13,307 nucleotides of DNA from an archaeon (GCA_016550405.1 JABXGX010000077.1:1-13307); one strand, 5' to 3'. Shown: positions 1 through 5,841, counted from the first letter of the stretch. Numbers and translations are program-made. Notes: generated by a model not told the origin, from the sequence alone.

Positions 1-714
1 CGTCGCGCCCGCTTCCTTCAGGATGAGACTTGCTGCAGCTAAGTCGGTTCCTCGGAACACTCCACGAAGATCAACGAATCCATCAAGAGAGCCATCAGCG
101 ACAAAACACAATTCCAATGCATTGGCTCCGAAGTGCCTGGTGTATAGAATTGATTTGTCTCTGTTTTCTTTTGAAAATTCTTCTAATGATTCAGGAGGGT
201 ATCTAGCGTCAACACCCACTAGATTTAGTTCCAACGGCCGTGTGTTCATGGAACTTATACGGGTTTGATCGCAAAACGCACCAGCACCTTCAATTGCATG
301 ATAGCAACGACCTGAAAAGAGATCTAGTACGACTGCTACCCTAATGGCGTTAAAAGTTAATTCAGTCCCATAAGCAATAGCAATGCAAGCGAATCGAATA
401 TTGTGGCTAACGTTTGTACTACCATCAATTGGATCCATAATCAAGAATCCTGATGGGTTTTTTCCAACCTGTTTGATTCCTGTTTCCTCGCTAACGAGAG
501 TAAATGACGCAAATCGTGATACGTAATCAATCATGGTTTGTTCAGCAATCGCGTCAAACCGCTTAGTTATGTCACCACCTGCTCCTGTTCCAATTACCTC
601 ATGGCAGGTTACTTGGTGTAGACATTCTAACACGCGTAATCGGGCTAAACCCGCTGCGTTTCGAAGGATTCGGTGCCATAGACATTGTATTGGAGGGGAG
701 ATTGAAGAAGTCAC
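1..714 (-). CDS. Inositol monophosphatase-family phosphatase (partial, C-terminus beyond left edge)
   Basis: Metal-dependent sugar/inositol phosphatase of the IMPase/FBPase-like fold. The visible 238 residues carry the family metal site: an SEETG segment with Glu76-Glu77, then D94-P-I-D97-G-S-T-N (the DPIDGTTN signature), and near the left edge an RGTDLAAASLILKEAGA block around Asp224 that matches the WDxAAGxLIxxEAGG motif with Thr for Trp. Family members hydrolyse inositol-1-phosphate, fructose-1,6-bisphosphate or related phosphates, and substrate cannot be told from sequence. The GTG at 714 is chosen because an in-frame TAA lies just upstream and no other start codon intervenes. No Shine-Dalgarno precedes it, and a TATA-like AT-rich element about 35 nt upstream would suit a leaderless or very short-leader mRNA. 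The gene is divergent from tRNA-Leu. The stop lies outside the window. Confidence 0.9.
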   Translation of the reverse strand, partial: MTSSISPPIQCLWHRILRNAAGLARLRVLECLHQVTCHEVIGTGAGGDITKRFDAIAEQTMIDYVSRFASFTLVSEETGIKQVGKNPSGFLIMDPIDGSTNVSHNIRFACIAIAYGTELTFNAIRVAVVLDLFSGRCYHAIEGAGAFCDQTRISSMNTRPLELNLVGVDARYPPESLEEFSKENRDKSILYTRHFGANALELCFVADGSLDGFVDLRGVFRGTDLAAASLILKEAGAT

Positions 715-741
715 GTAATCGCGTATATTATCATTAAGAGA

Positions 742-752
742 AAAGTTTTATC
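742..752. promoter_or_regulatory. Candidate shared TATA element between IMPase gene and tRNA-Leu
   Basis: The AT-rich block AAAGTTTTATC reads as GATAAAACTTT on the minus strand. Read leftward it lies about 35 nt before the GTG at 714. Read rightward it lies about 40 nt before the tRNA-Leu 5' end at 789. One element could serve both directions or only one of them. This is pattern-based only. Confidence 0.35.
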
Positions 753-788
753 TCATACCTAGGAATAGCACACTTACCTAGTTATTCT

Positions 789-920
789 GCAGGGGTGCCA
801 GAGTTTGGTCAAACCTGGAATATTTCTCTCAGCATAGAAAAAATTCCAGGGACTATACGGGCTGGGTTCAGGCCCCAGTGGCGTAGGCCTGCGCGGGTTC
901 AAATCCCGTCCCCTGCACCA
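789..920 (+). tRNA. tRNA-Leu(CAG) with a non-canonical insertion after the D arm; CCA encoded
   Basis: The acceptor stem is GCAGGGG (789-795) with CCCCTGC (910-916), followed by A917 and a genomically encoded CCA. The D stem is CCAG (798-801)/CTGG (815-818) with GG in the loop. The anticodon arm is CTGGG (862-866), loop TTCAGGC, CCCAG (874-878), giving anticodon CAG (869-871) with G37. A long variable arm containing GGC-GTAG-GCC follows, then a T arm with loop TTCAAAT. Long variable arm and anticodon both indicate leucine. About 42 extra nt lie between the D stem and the anticodon stem, where a mature tRNA has one nucleotide (position 26). Removing them gives a molecule of about 86 nt plus CCA. 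Amino acid identity is secure; exact splice points are not. Confidence 0.9.
819..861 (+). other. Probable tRNA intron at position 25-27 (boundaries approximate)
   Basis: This segment has no place in the mature tRNA-Leu. It sits in a strong hairpin: 814-821 pairs with 843-850 (CCTGGAAT/ATTCCAGG), extended by TTTCT (823-827) with AGAAA (836-840). The helix consumes the 3' strand of the D stem, so precursor and mature folds are mutually exclusive. No standard bulge-helix-bulge with 3-nt bulges and a 4-bp central helix could be drawn at the expected junctions, so the ends are uncertain by 1-2 nt and a relaxed splicing motif is inferred. Confidence 0.6.
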
Positions 921-940
921 CCTTCATGTTGCACATTGAA

Positions 941-966
941 TTTTTCTAGAATAATATAAAAAGAAA
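941..966. terminator. Facing T-rich terminators between the two convergent tRNA genes
   Basis: A T5 run at 941-945 on the plus strand lies 20 nt after tRNA-Leu. On the minus strand a TTTCTTTTT run (958-966) begins directly after the CCA end of tRNA-Lys. Oligo-T tracts are the usual archaeal termination signal. No stable stem was seen between them. Confidence 0.5.
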
Positions 967-1006
967 TTGGCGGGCTCGGCGGGACTTGAACCCGCGACCC
1001 TCGGGT

Positions 1007-1069
1007 TTCTTTAGAAGCAAGGGTGACTTGCTGTCCACGTGGATACAGTGCATCCAATAGCATCTTCTA
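1007..1069 (-). other. Canonical 37/38 tRNA-Lys intron with bulge-helix-bulge
   Basis: On the minus strand the exon segment CTTT (positions 32-35) pairs with intron AAAG (1009-1012), forming the 4-bp central helix. Bulge TAT is cut after TA and bulge AAA after AA. The outer helix is the anticodon stem CGGG/CCCG and the inner helix is AGAAG/CTTCT. This is a textbook archaeal splicing-endonuclease substrate, so the 63-nt boundaries can be placed exactly: exon 1 ends with A37 at 1070 and exon 2 starts with A38 at 1006. Confidence 0.9.
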
Positions 1070-1088
1070 TAAAAGCCCGATGCTCTGA

Positions 1089-1117
1089 CTTCACCCGCAC
1101 AGGGTGCCCCTGTGCGA
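1089..1117 (-). other. Probable second intron in the D loop of tRNA-Lys (boundaries approximate)
   Basis: The D loop is 38 nt (1086-1123) instead of about 10. Its core is a perfect 8-bp hairpin, GCACAGGG (1108-1115) with CCCTGTGC (1097-1104). Removing about 28 nt leaves D loop AGCTAGGTCA, which restores the conserved GG at 18-19. That restoration is the main reason for placing the intron here. A strict bulge-helix-bulge could not be drawn. Confidence 0.6.
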
Positions 1118-1148
1118 CTAGCTAAGCTACGAGCCCGAACATTTTAGA

Positions 1149-1175
1149 GTGGTCTGGAGTTTCAGTCCACACCAC
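1149..1175. repeat. Imperfect inverted repeat upstream of tRNA-Lys
   Basis: GTGGTCTGGA (1149-1158) pairs with TCCACACCAC (1166-1175) around a 7-nt loop, with one C-C mismatch. It lies 13 nt upstream of the tRNA-Lys 5' end and just before a TATA-like box at 1181. It could be an operator, a leader hairpin or chance. Confidence 0.4.
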
Positions 1176-1179
1176 CACG

Positions 1180-1190
1180 CTATAAAGTTT
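1180..1190. promoter_or_regulatory. Candidate TATA box (CTATAAAGTTT) between tRNA-Lys and the 93-aa gene
   Basis: On the plus strand TATAAAG would start transcription near 1210, upstream of the TTG at 1247. On the minus strand AAACTTTATAG would start near 1157, about 20 nt before tRNA-Lys. Direction cannot be decided from sequence, and both uses are possible. Confidence 0.4.
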
Positions 1191-1246
1191 TTGAGTAGTA
1201 AAGTAGGGTAAAGAACAAAAAGTCGTGCAAGGAAGTTCGAGCTTAA

Positions 1247-1528
1247 TTGCTGGTTGTAAGAATAACAAATGAAGGGTATCGCATCATTGACGAACCCAAC
1301 CAGGATGAAATATTACAAGAGTTGACAGAACGTTGGGATCATATCTTTGAGGAAGCCCGCTGGGGATCTATTGAACATGCTATGGAAATGTATGCCCAAT
1401 TATTTGAATGGCTCGAACAATATGGCAAAAGGGTGAATCAGTGTGCTTATCGCGCTGATGCGGTGTTACCACCACGTGATCTTGAGCCTGATGAACTCAA
1501 ATACCTGCTCGCCCGTGATAATCGTTGA
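1247..1528 (+). CDS. Unrecognised small acidic protein (93 aa)
   Basis: I do not recognise the family. The product is predicted to be soluble, with no signal peptide, membrane span or Cys-rich motif. It is rich in Glu and Trp and looks mainly helical: residues about 20-60 form an amphipathic stretch (EILQELTERWDHIFEEARW, then EMYAQLFEWLEQYGKR). An in-frame TAA directly before the TTG at 1247 forces that start or a later one. The only Shine-Dalgarno-like sequence, AAGGAAG at 1229-1235, is about 11 nt upstream, so initiation is weakly supported. The gene ends 9 nt from the convergent RAM gene. Codon choice resembles the neighbours and the frame is clean, so it is probably a real gene. Confidence 0.6.
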   Translation: MLVVRITNEGYRIIDEPNQDEILQELTERWDHIFEEARWGSIEHAMEMYAQLFEWLEQYGKRVNQCAYRADAVLPPRDLEPDELKYLLARDNR

Positions 1529-1537
1529 GCGGGTTCC

Positions 1538-1774
1538 TTAACTCTCAGCTGCAATAAGAGTCACTGTTTTATCGACTTCAGGGAGCTGGCGGATTTTAGA
1601 AATAATGGTGTGCTTTAACTGGCGAATATCCTTTACGATGATTTTTGCTACGACATCAAAATTCCAAAGAACCTGATATGCTTCTTTTACCTCCTCAATC
1701 CCCATCAGGGGGTCTAGGAGGTCATCTTTCTGGACACCTTTTTTAGCTACAATAAGAACATAGGCCTTTGGCAT
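1538..1774 (-). CDS. Stand-alone Lrp/AsnC ligand-binding (RAM) domain protein
   Basis: This 78-aa protein consists only of the RAM (regulation of amino acid metabolism) beta-alpha-beta domain of Lrp/AsnC regulators and lacks the helix-turn-helix. It starts MPKAYVLIVAKKG, has the central strand NFDVVAKIIVKD and ends with KIRQLPEVDKTVTLIAAES, a good match to the IRxLPGVxxTxTLI signature. Such proteins (SraM type) bind amino acids or related effectors and oligomerise with themselves or with full-length Lrp proteins; the ligand here is unknown. The frame stays open further upstream, but ATG at 1774 is preferred because GGAGTGA lies 8 nt before it and family members begin there. It is divergent from the NAD(P)HX repair gene. 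Confidence 0.88.
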   Translation of the reverse strand: MPKAYVLIVAKKGVQKDDLLDPLMGIEEVKEAYQVLWNFDVVAKIIVKDIRQLKHTIISKIRQLPEVDKTVTLIAAES

Positions 1775-1876
1775 TAGAATCACTCCAAATTTAATATCGT
1801 ATGCTATTATCAGTGACCAGTCAAAAGCCTTATCGTTCCTCAATCTTCATTATGAATTGTAGTGGATGGATGCTTT

Positions 1877-3418
1877 ATGTCACCAGTACAAACTTTGTTA
1901 GCAGAGGAAATGACTGCAATTGAGTGGAATGCTGAGTTTTTCGGAGTTAGTCGGTTAATTCTTATGGAAAACGCGGGTCGTGCAGTTGCCCATGAAGTCC
2001 TTAAACGTTCCAAACGTTTACCCCGCGTCGCTATCTTTGCAGGATTAGGAGGTAACGGCGGTGATGGCTTCGTCGCTGCACGCCATCTTGCACCTCGGTG
2101 CCGAGTAGTGCACTTGATAATCCTTGGGGACCCATCAAATATCCGAAATGATGCTGCAGCAAGAAATTGGGAAATCATTCGAAAAATGCGCCATTCCCTT
2201 GATGTCCATATTATCCAAGACTCCTCAGAAATCCCTGAAATAAGCGCTCAAGTTGTAATTGATGCGCTATTAGGCACTGGAGTGAAAGGAAAACCACGGA
2301 CACCTTTTATTAAAGCACTCCAAGTAATGAATAAAATGGATGCGTTTAAAGTCGCCATTGATATTCCCACTGGTCTTCACCCAAACACAGGGCAGCCCAC
2401 AACACCAGATGCGTTTCGCCCTGATTTAACAGTGACCTTCCATTACGCTAAGGTTGGCTTGGCGAAGAATAGAGAACATACTGGGAAACTAGTAATCGCC
2501 GATGTTGGAATTCCACCGGAAGCGGAGCTTTATGTGGGACCTGGGGATGTCATCCGTGCCACAGAACCACGACCATTATTCACAAAGAAAGGTGACTTTG
2601 GCCGTTTGCTTGTAATTGGTGGCAGCCCACAGTACATTGGCGCCCCAATTCTCGCCTCAATGGGGGCACTCCGAAGTGGCGTTGATTTAGTCTATATTGC
2701 TGCTCCTGAACAAGTTATCACTGCTGCAACAAGCCATTCACCAGATTTCATTCCAGTTACTTTAAGTGAAAAGAAGCTTGTCAATAATGACCTTTCTTTA
2801 ATTGAGGAAGTTCTCTCTAATGTGCAAGCCGTATTGGTGGGACCTGGATTAGGGGATCATCATGAAACCCTTGACGCAACGGGGGAGATTCTGTCCATTG
2901 CCAACCGGCTCAATAAACCAGTTGTTATTGACGCTGATGCTCTCAAAGTTGTTTCGCGTATTATGAATGTCGGTACGAACACAATAATTACCCCACATGC
3001 AGGTGAATTCAAACGCATTCGAGGGATTCAGGTGGCTAAACCGCTTTTACAACGAGCCCAACAAGTTCGAGATTTAGCCAAAACCCTCAAATGTGTAGTC
3101 TTGCTAAAGGGGCCCGTAGACATAGTATCAACACCTGCAGAGACAAGGCTAAATTGGACTGGGCACCCAACCATGAGCGTGGGTGGAACAGGAGATGTAC
3201 TTGCAGGACTTGTGGCAGGATTCCGTGCTCAAGGAATTAATTCATTTCTCAGTGCCTGCGCAGGGGCATTCATTAATGGTGCTGCAGGATCGCTAGCTTA
3301 CCAAGAAAAAGGCCAAGGGGCTATTGCCTTTGATTTGGGTGAATACATTCCCAGAGTTCTTGCTAATCCAATGGCAAGCCCGATTGCATACAATTTTGGT
3401 ATTCCAATTAGCGAATAG
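1877..3418 (+). CDS. nnrDE: Bifunctional NAD(P)HX epimerase / ADP-dependent NAD(P)HX dehydratase
   Basis: Repairs hydrated NADH and NADPH: the N-terminal YjeF_N domain interconverts R and S epimers and the C-terminal ribokinase-like domain dehydrates S-NAD(P)HX using ADP. The 513 residues match the E. coli fusion (515) in length. Domain 1 (about 1-225) has LMENAG, G56-LGGNGGDG, VIDALLGTGVKG around Asp129, and IDIPTG (161-166). Domain 2 (about 232-505) has KGDFGRLLVIGGS, VGPGLGD, VVIDADAL, ITPHAGEFKR and GGTGD (436-440), whose final Asp is the catalytic residue of the family. ATG at 1877 is chosen because family members begin about 15 residues before the LMENAG region; a GTG at 1862 is in frame and would add five residues. 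It is convergent with TSR3, 16 nt away. Confidence 0.95.
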   Translation: MSPVQTLLAEEMTAIEWNAEFFGVSRLILMENAGRAVAHEVLKRSKRLPRVAIFAGLGGNGGDGFVAARHLAPRCRVVHLIILGDPSNIRNDAAARNWEIIRKMRHSLDVHIIQDSSEIPEISAQVVIDALLGTGVKGKPRTPFIKALQVMNKMDAFKVAIDIPTGLHPNTGQPTTPDAFRPDLTVTFHYAKVGLAKNREHTGKLVIADVGIPPEAELYVGPGDVIRATEPRPLFTKKGDFGRLLVIGGSPQYIGAPILASMGALRSGVDLVYIAAPEQVITAATSHSPDFIPVTLSEKKLVNNDLSLIEEVLSNVQAVLVGPGLGDHHETLDATGEILSIANRLNKPVVIDADALKVVSRIMNVGTNTIITPHAGEFKRIRGIQVAKPLLQRAQQVRDLAKTLKCVVLLKGPVDIVSTPAETRLNWTGHPTMSVGGTGDVLAGLVAGFRAQGINSFLSACAGAFINGAAGSLAYQEKGQGAIAFDLGEYIPRVLANPMASPIAYNFGIPISE

Positions 3419-3434
3419 TCAAACTGTCTCTTTC

Positions 3435-3965
3435 CTATTCGCAGTCATCCTTCAGGGGCATATACTGCTGTTGCATCTCTATAACCTCCGTGCTATTTTG
3501 GGCCCTCTGATAGTCATTCAATGGCTCAAAATTTAATTGAAGAAAGTGTGGTCCCCATTTGAAGAGGTTCAAAATCTTTTCTGCTTCTTTCGCAAAGCCA
3601 AGAATATAGAGTGCACTTGCTGCCGCTTCTGCTGAACACAGCTTACCCACTTGACCGTAATTCACCGGGTTTGCCGCTACCAAATAGGGAAGCCCACGGT
3701 GTTCTCCCCTCAGCCGTTTTTGGAACATATCCTCGGCTTCGTTCCAAGAGCAATCTAAAACTAGTACACCTGATTTTTTCGCACGATGCAAATCAGCGGG
3801 TGAAAAAGCCTGCAGGGCAAAAGGGTCTAAAATTATCGGGTGTCCACGGATATGTCGAGGATTGTGGAGGAGATGAATCAAGTTATGCCGAGCGAGTTTT
3901 AGCGCACTGCATTTCTTTGGGTCGCAACCTGGGATACGTAGTACTAGAATCTGTGGAGGGTCCAA
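3435..3965 (-). CDS. tsr3: TSR3-family rRNA aminocarboxypropyltransferase
   Basis: TSR3 (DUF367) transfers the 3-amino-3-carboxypropyl group of S-adenosylmethionine to a pseudouridine/N1-methylpseudouridine in the decoding region of small-subunit rRNA. The 176 residues show the family blocks in order: CDPKKCSALKLARH (14-27), LVLDCSW (68-74), RGLPYLVAANPVNYG (90-104), KLCSAEAAASALYILG and FKWGPHFLQLN (135-145). The start is TTG at 3965, supported by GGGTGGA about 5 nt upstream and by the lack of any in-frame ATG or GTG before it. It lies 28 nt behind the 3' end of RNase P RNA on the same strand with no obvious promoter between, so co-transcription is inferred. Length is typical. Confidence 0.93.
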   Translation of the reverse strand: MDPPQILVLRIPGCDPKKCSALKLARHNLIHLLHNPRHIRGHPIILDPFALQAFSPADLHRAKKSGVLVLDCSWNEAEDMFQKRLRGEHRGLPYLVAANPVNYGQVGKLCSAEAAASALYILGFAKEAEKILNLFKWGPHFLQLNFEPLNDYQRAQNSTEVIEMQQQYMPLKDDCE

Positions 3966-3993
3966 TATCTTCCACCCTTGAATAGGAAAAGGT

Positions 3994-4383
3994 GTGGTTC
4001 AGTAATGAGAGTAGCCCATTTTCTGTTCATCCAATCAAGTTACCTTGAAGGGAATGACGGCATCTAGCTAAGCACCCTACCCGCCACCTCAGTAGGCTCC
4101 TCATAAGTGGCCTATTTGGGCTTGCTCCCACGGTGATGGGCCGTTTCATCGATTCCAACGCCATCCTCAACAGGTTAACAGGTATTCTGTTACCAGCACA
4201 CCGCTTAGACCAAAGTTTCCTTTGATCTTCAACTGCTTCATCGTCAATTCAGCGCTGGGCGTGTCGTTTCTGTTCCCAGAGCAAGGCTCTCGCCTTACGG
4301 CTCACGCCGTACCGGTGCCTAAGGGAGAATGGAGCTTCCTCAGACGCTAGGCGTCCGGCAGCCGTCCTTCATCGCTGAACCAC
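3994..4383 (-). ncRNA. rnpB: RNase P RNA (archaeal type)
   Basis: Catalytic RNA that removes tRNA 5' leaders. Read on the minus strand, the universally conserved parts appear in order: GAGGAAGCUCC (4331-4341, CR-I) after a P3-like GACGC/GCGUC hairpin, GGGAGCAAGCCCAAAUAGG (4111-4129, CR-IV), and GAUGAACAGAAAAUGGGCU (about 4013-4032, CR-V). CR-I and CR-V can form P4. The ends are set by the P1 helix: GUGGUUCAG from 4383 pairs with CUGAACCAC ending at 3994, extending with two non-Watson-Crick pairs. Length is about 390 nt. A TATA box 20-26 nt upstream agrees with this 5' end. Whether it has the full type A helix set was not modelled. Confidence 0.94.
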
Positions 4384-4400
4384 GAAATCTGATTTACAAC

Positions 4401-4409
4401 ATAATATAT
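4401..4409 (-). promoter_or_regulatory. TATA box for RNase P RNA
   Basis: On the minus strand CATATATTATG is centred near 4405. The usual archaeal spacing of about 26 nt predicts initiation near 4380, agreeing with the 5' end of the RNA set independently by P1 pairing (4383). Confidence 0.7.
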
Positions 4410-4441
4410 GACTGTTACGCGTGTACTCTGCGAATGTTAAT

Positions 4442-4449
4442 CTTATAAT
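4442..4449 (+). promoter_or_regulatory. Candidate TATA box for endonuclease III
   Basis: CTTATAAT on the plus strand would place initiation near 4470, giving a leader of about 25 nt before the TTG at 4495. It is divergent from the RNase P promoter 40 nt away. Confidence 0.5.
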
Positions 4450-4494
4450 GGCAAGAGGGGAAACTTCAATTTAGGAAATAATGTGTGACTATCT

Positions 4495-5166
4495 TTGAAG
4501 GGATCCAAGGTGGTTCAAACAAGTGAAAGGAACCGAGCATTGCGTATTCTCGAAATCCTCGAAAAGCATTATCCACAGGAACCATTGATGATCAAAGCCC
4601 GAACGCCATTTCAATACCTTGTTGCAACGATGCTTTCAGCTCAATCCACTGATGTGCAAGTAAACCAAGTAACCAAGGAATTATTCAAAAGATATCAAAC
4701 CCCTCAAGATATCGCCTTCGCAGACCCTTTAGAACTCCAACAAGAAATTTTCAAAGTCGGATATTATCGACAAAAAGCCAAGCACTTACAGGCTGCATGT
4801 CTAATGATCATTGAGGAGTTTGATGGGACGGTTCCCAGAACTATGGATGAACTTGTACGCCTTCCTGGAGTTGGTCGAAAAACCGCCAACATCATTCTGC
4901 ACCGCGCATTTGGCATTGTCAAAGGAATTGCGGTTGATACACATGTTTTTCGTATCAGTCGCCGACTGGGTTTTAGCGTAGGAAAAAACCCGGGTCAAGT
5001 CGAAAAGGATCTCATGATTTTACTCCCTTATGAATACTGGAAAATAGTGAACCATTTATTCATTGCTCACGGACGCGCACAATGTACAGCCCGAAACCCA
5101 AAATGCCCGGCATGCCCTGTGAATTCACTGTGTCCCTTTGGGATTGAACAGCTAGCGCCTTCCTAA
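4495..5166 (+). CDS. nth: Endonuclease III (DNA glycosylase/AP lyase)
   Basis: Base-excision repair enzyme that removes oxidised pyrimidines and cleaves the abasic strand. The 223 residues contain the helix-hairpin-helix LPGVGRKTAN with catalytic Lys129 and the activating Asp148 in VDTHVFR. A [4Fe-4S] loop follows at Cys197, 204, 207 and 213 with the exact C-X6-C-X2-C-X5-C spacing. The N-terminal half has the expected TPFQYLVATMLSAQSTD segment. The start is uncertain: TTG at 4495 follows an in-frame TGA and has no clear Shine-Dalgarno, whereas GTG at 4510 has GGGA about 6 nt upstream and would remove five residues that the family does not need. Nothing suggests loss of function. Confidence 0.96.
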   Translation: MKGSKVVQTSERNRALRILEILEKHYPQEPLMIKARTPFQYLVATMLSAQSTDVQVNQVTKELFKRYQTPQDIAFADPLELQQEIFKVGYYRQKAKHLQAACLMIIEEFDGTVPRTMDELVRLPGVGRKTANIILHRAFGIVKGIAVDTHVFRISRRLGFSVGKNPGQVEKDLMILLPYEYWKIVNHLFIAHGRAQCTARNPKCPACPVNSLCPFGIEQLAPS

Positions 5167-5202
5167 ATTCAAGCCTTTCTTCGCCTCGTATATTCTGACG
5201 AC

Positions 5203-5238
5203 AGCTTTAAAGCTAATATTCGGAAACTAGCGATTAGC
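5203..5238 (+). promoter_or_regulatory. Promoter region of the GTPase gene with overlapping inverted repeats
   Basis: AGCTTTAAAGCT (5203-5214) is a perfect 12-bp palindrome whose TTTAAA core could be the TATA box, giving initiation near 5234. A second inverted repeat, GCTAAT (5212-5217)/ATTAGC (5233-5238), overlaps its right end and spans the predicted start site. A Shine-Dalgarno GGGGT follows at 5239-5243. Confidence 0.45.
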
Positions 5239-5249
5239 GGGGTAATCCC

Positions 5250-5813
5250 TTGTCTTCTGGTAATTCAACCAAGTATGTCTTCAAGATAATTCTTTGTGGA
5301 GACTGGGCAGTTGGAAAAACTTCTCTTGTTCGCCGATATGCCACAAATACCTTCACTGAAGACTACCTCACAACAATTGCCATGGATGTCACCAACAAAG
5401 AAATCACAGTAGATAGCTTCAATGTAAATCTGGCACTTTGGGATACTTCTGGCCAAGAACGATTCAGTGCTTTACGAAAGCGCTATTACCAAGGGGCTCA
5501 CGGTGTCATCTTTGTTTATGATATAACTCGCCCCGAATCATATCGTCACATCGAGAAACGATGGATACCAGAAGTGAATGAAGTTCTTGAAGATTATGTA
5601 CCTACTCTCTGGGGCACAAAATCTGATTTAGCTGAACAGCGAGTTGTCAGTACAAACTCTGGTGATAGGCTTGCCCGCCGCCTTAAGGGCTATTTCTTTG
5701 AAACCTCAGCACTTTCAGGTGAAAACGTCGAAAAAGCTTTCACCAGCTTATCACGAATGGTCTTAAGCAAAGCCCTCACCTCTACCAAGAAAGAAACTAA
5801 TTTTTCAGTCTAG
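5250..5813 (+). CDS. Rab-like small GTPase of the Ras superfamily
   Basis: 187-residue GTP-binding switch with all five G motifs: G1 GDWAVGKTS (17-25), G2 Thr41/Thr42 in YLTTIAMDV, G3 DTSGQE (65-70), G4 TKSD (123-126) and G5 ETSAL (151-155). YYQGAHGVIFVYDIT (79-93) matches the Rab-family signature. G4 has Thr for the usual Asn, a known variant of (N/T)KxD, and G3 has Ser for Ala. The catalytic Gln69 is kept, so GTP hydrolysis is expected. The C-terminus ends KKETNFSV with no cysteine, so prenylation is not possible and membrane binding, if any, needs another route. TTG at 5250 is supported by GGGGT 6 nt upstream. Partners and pathway are unknown. Such Rab-like proteins are expanded in Asgard archaea. 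Confidence 0.95.
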   Translation: MSSGNSTKYVFKIILCGDWAVGKTSLVRRYATNTFTEDYLTTIAMDVTNKEITVDSFNVNLALWDTSGQERFSALRKRYYQGAHGVIFVYDITRPESYRHIEKRWIPEVNEVLEDYVPTLWGTKSDLAEQRVVSTNSGDRLARRLKGYFFETSALSGENVEKAFTSLSRMVLSKALTSTKKETNFSV

Positions 5814-5820
5814 TATTGGC

Positions 5821-5841
5821 TTTTTGAGATAATCCCTTTTT
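5821..5841 (+). terminator. T-tract terminator after the GTPase gene
   Basis: Two T5 runs (5821-5825 and 5837-5841) follow the GTPase stop within 30 nt. They suggest at least partial termination before the methyltransferase gene. Confidence 0.4.

Larger units (their letters stand above)
968..1136 (-). tRNA. tRNA-Lys(TTT) with two insertions (D loop and 37/38); CCA encoded
   Basis: Read on the minus strand, acceptor GGGCTCG starts at 1136 and pairs with CGAGCCC (972-978), followed by G and an encoded CCA (968-970). The D stem is GCTT (1124-1127)/GAGC (1082-1085) with one wobble. The anticodon stem is TCGGG/CCCGA. The spliced anticodon loop CTTTTAA gives TTT (1071-1073), lysine. The T arm is GCGGG-TTCAAGT-CCCGC. 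The gene is 169 nt because of two insertions: about 28 nt in the D loop and 63 nt at the canonical 37/38 site. Both would have to be removed for a normal cloverleaf. It is convergent with tRNA-Leu. Confidence 0.93.

Noticed and set aside
533..718. Short plus-strand frame near the left edge
   Set aside because: It lies antisense to the IMPase-family coding sequence, which holds the DPIDG and EE motifs on the minus strand.
1840..2178. Open frame of 112 codons on the minus strand upstream of the RAM gene
   Set aside because: It overlaps the NAD(P)HX epimerase domain on the other strand and gives a low-complexity basic product.
3611..3985. Open frame of 124 codons on the plus strand
   Set aside because: Antisense to TSR3, which has all family motifs. 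The translation shows no motif.
3986..4400. Possible unannotated protein gene in the gap between TSR3 and endonuclease III
   Set aside because: The stretch is explained by RNase P RNA: conserved regions and P1 pairing are present and no convincing coding frame exists.
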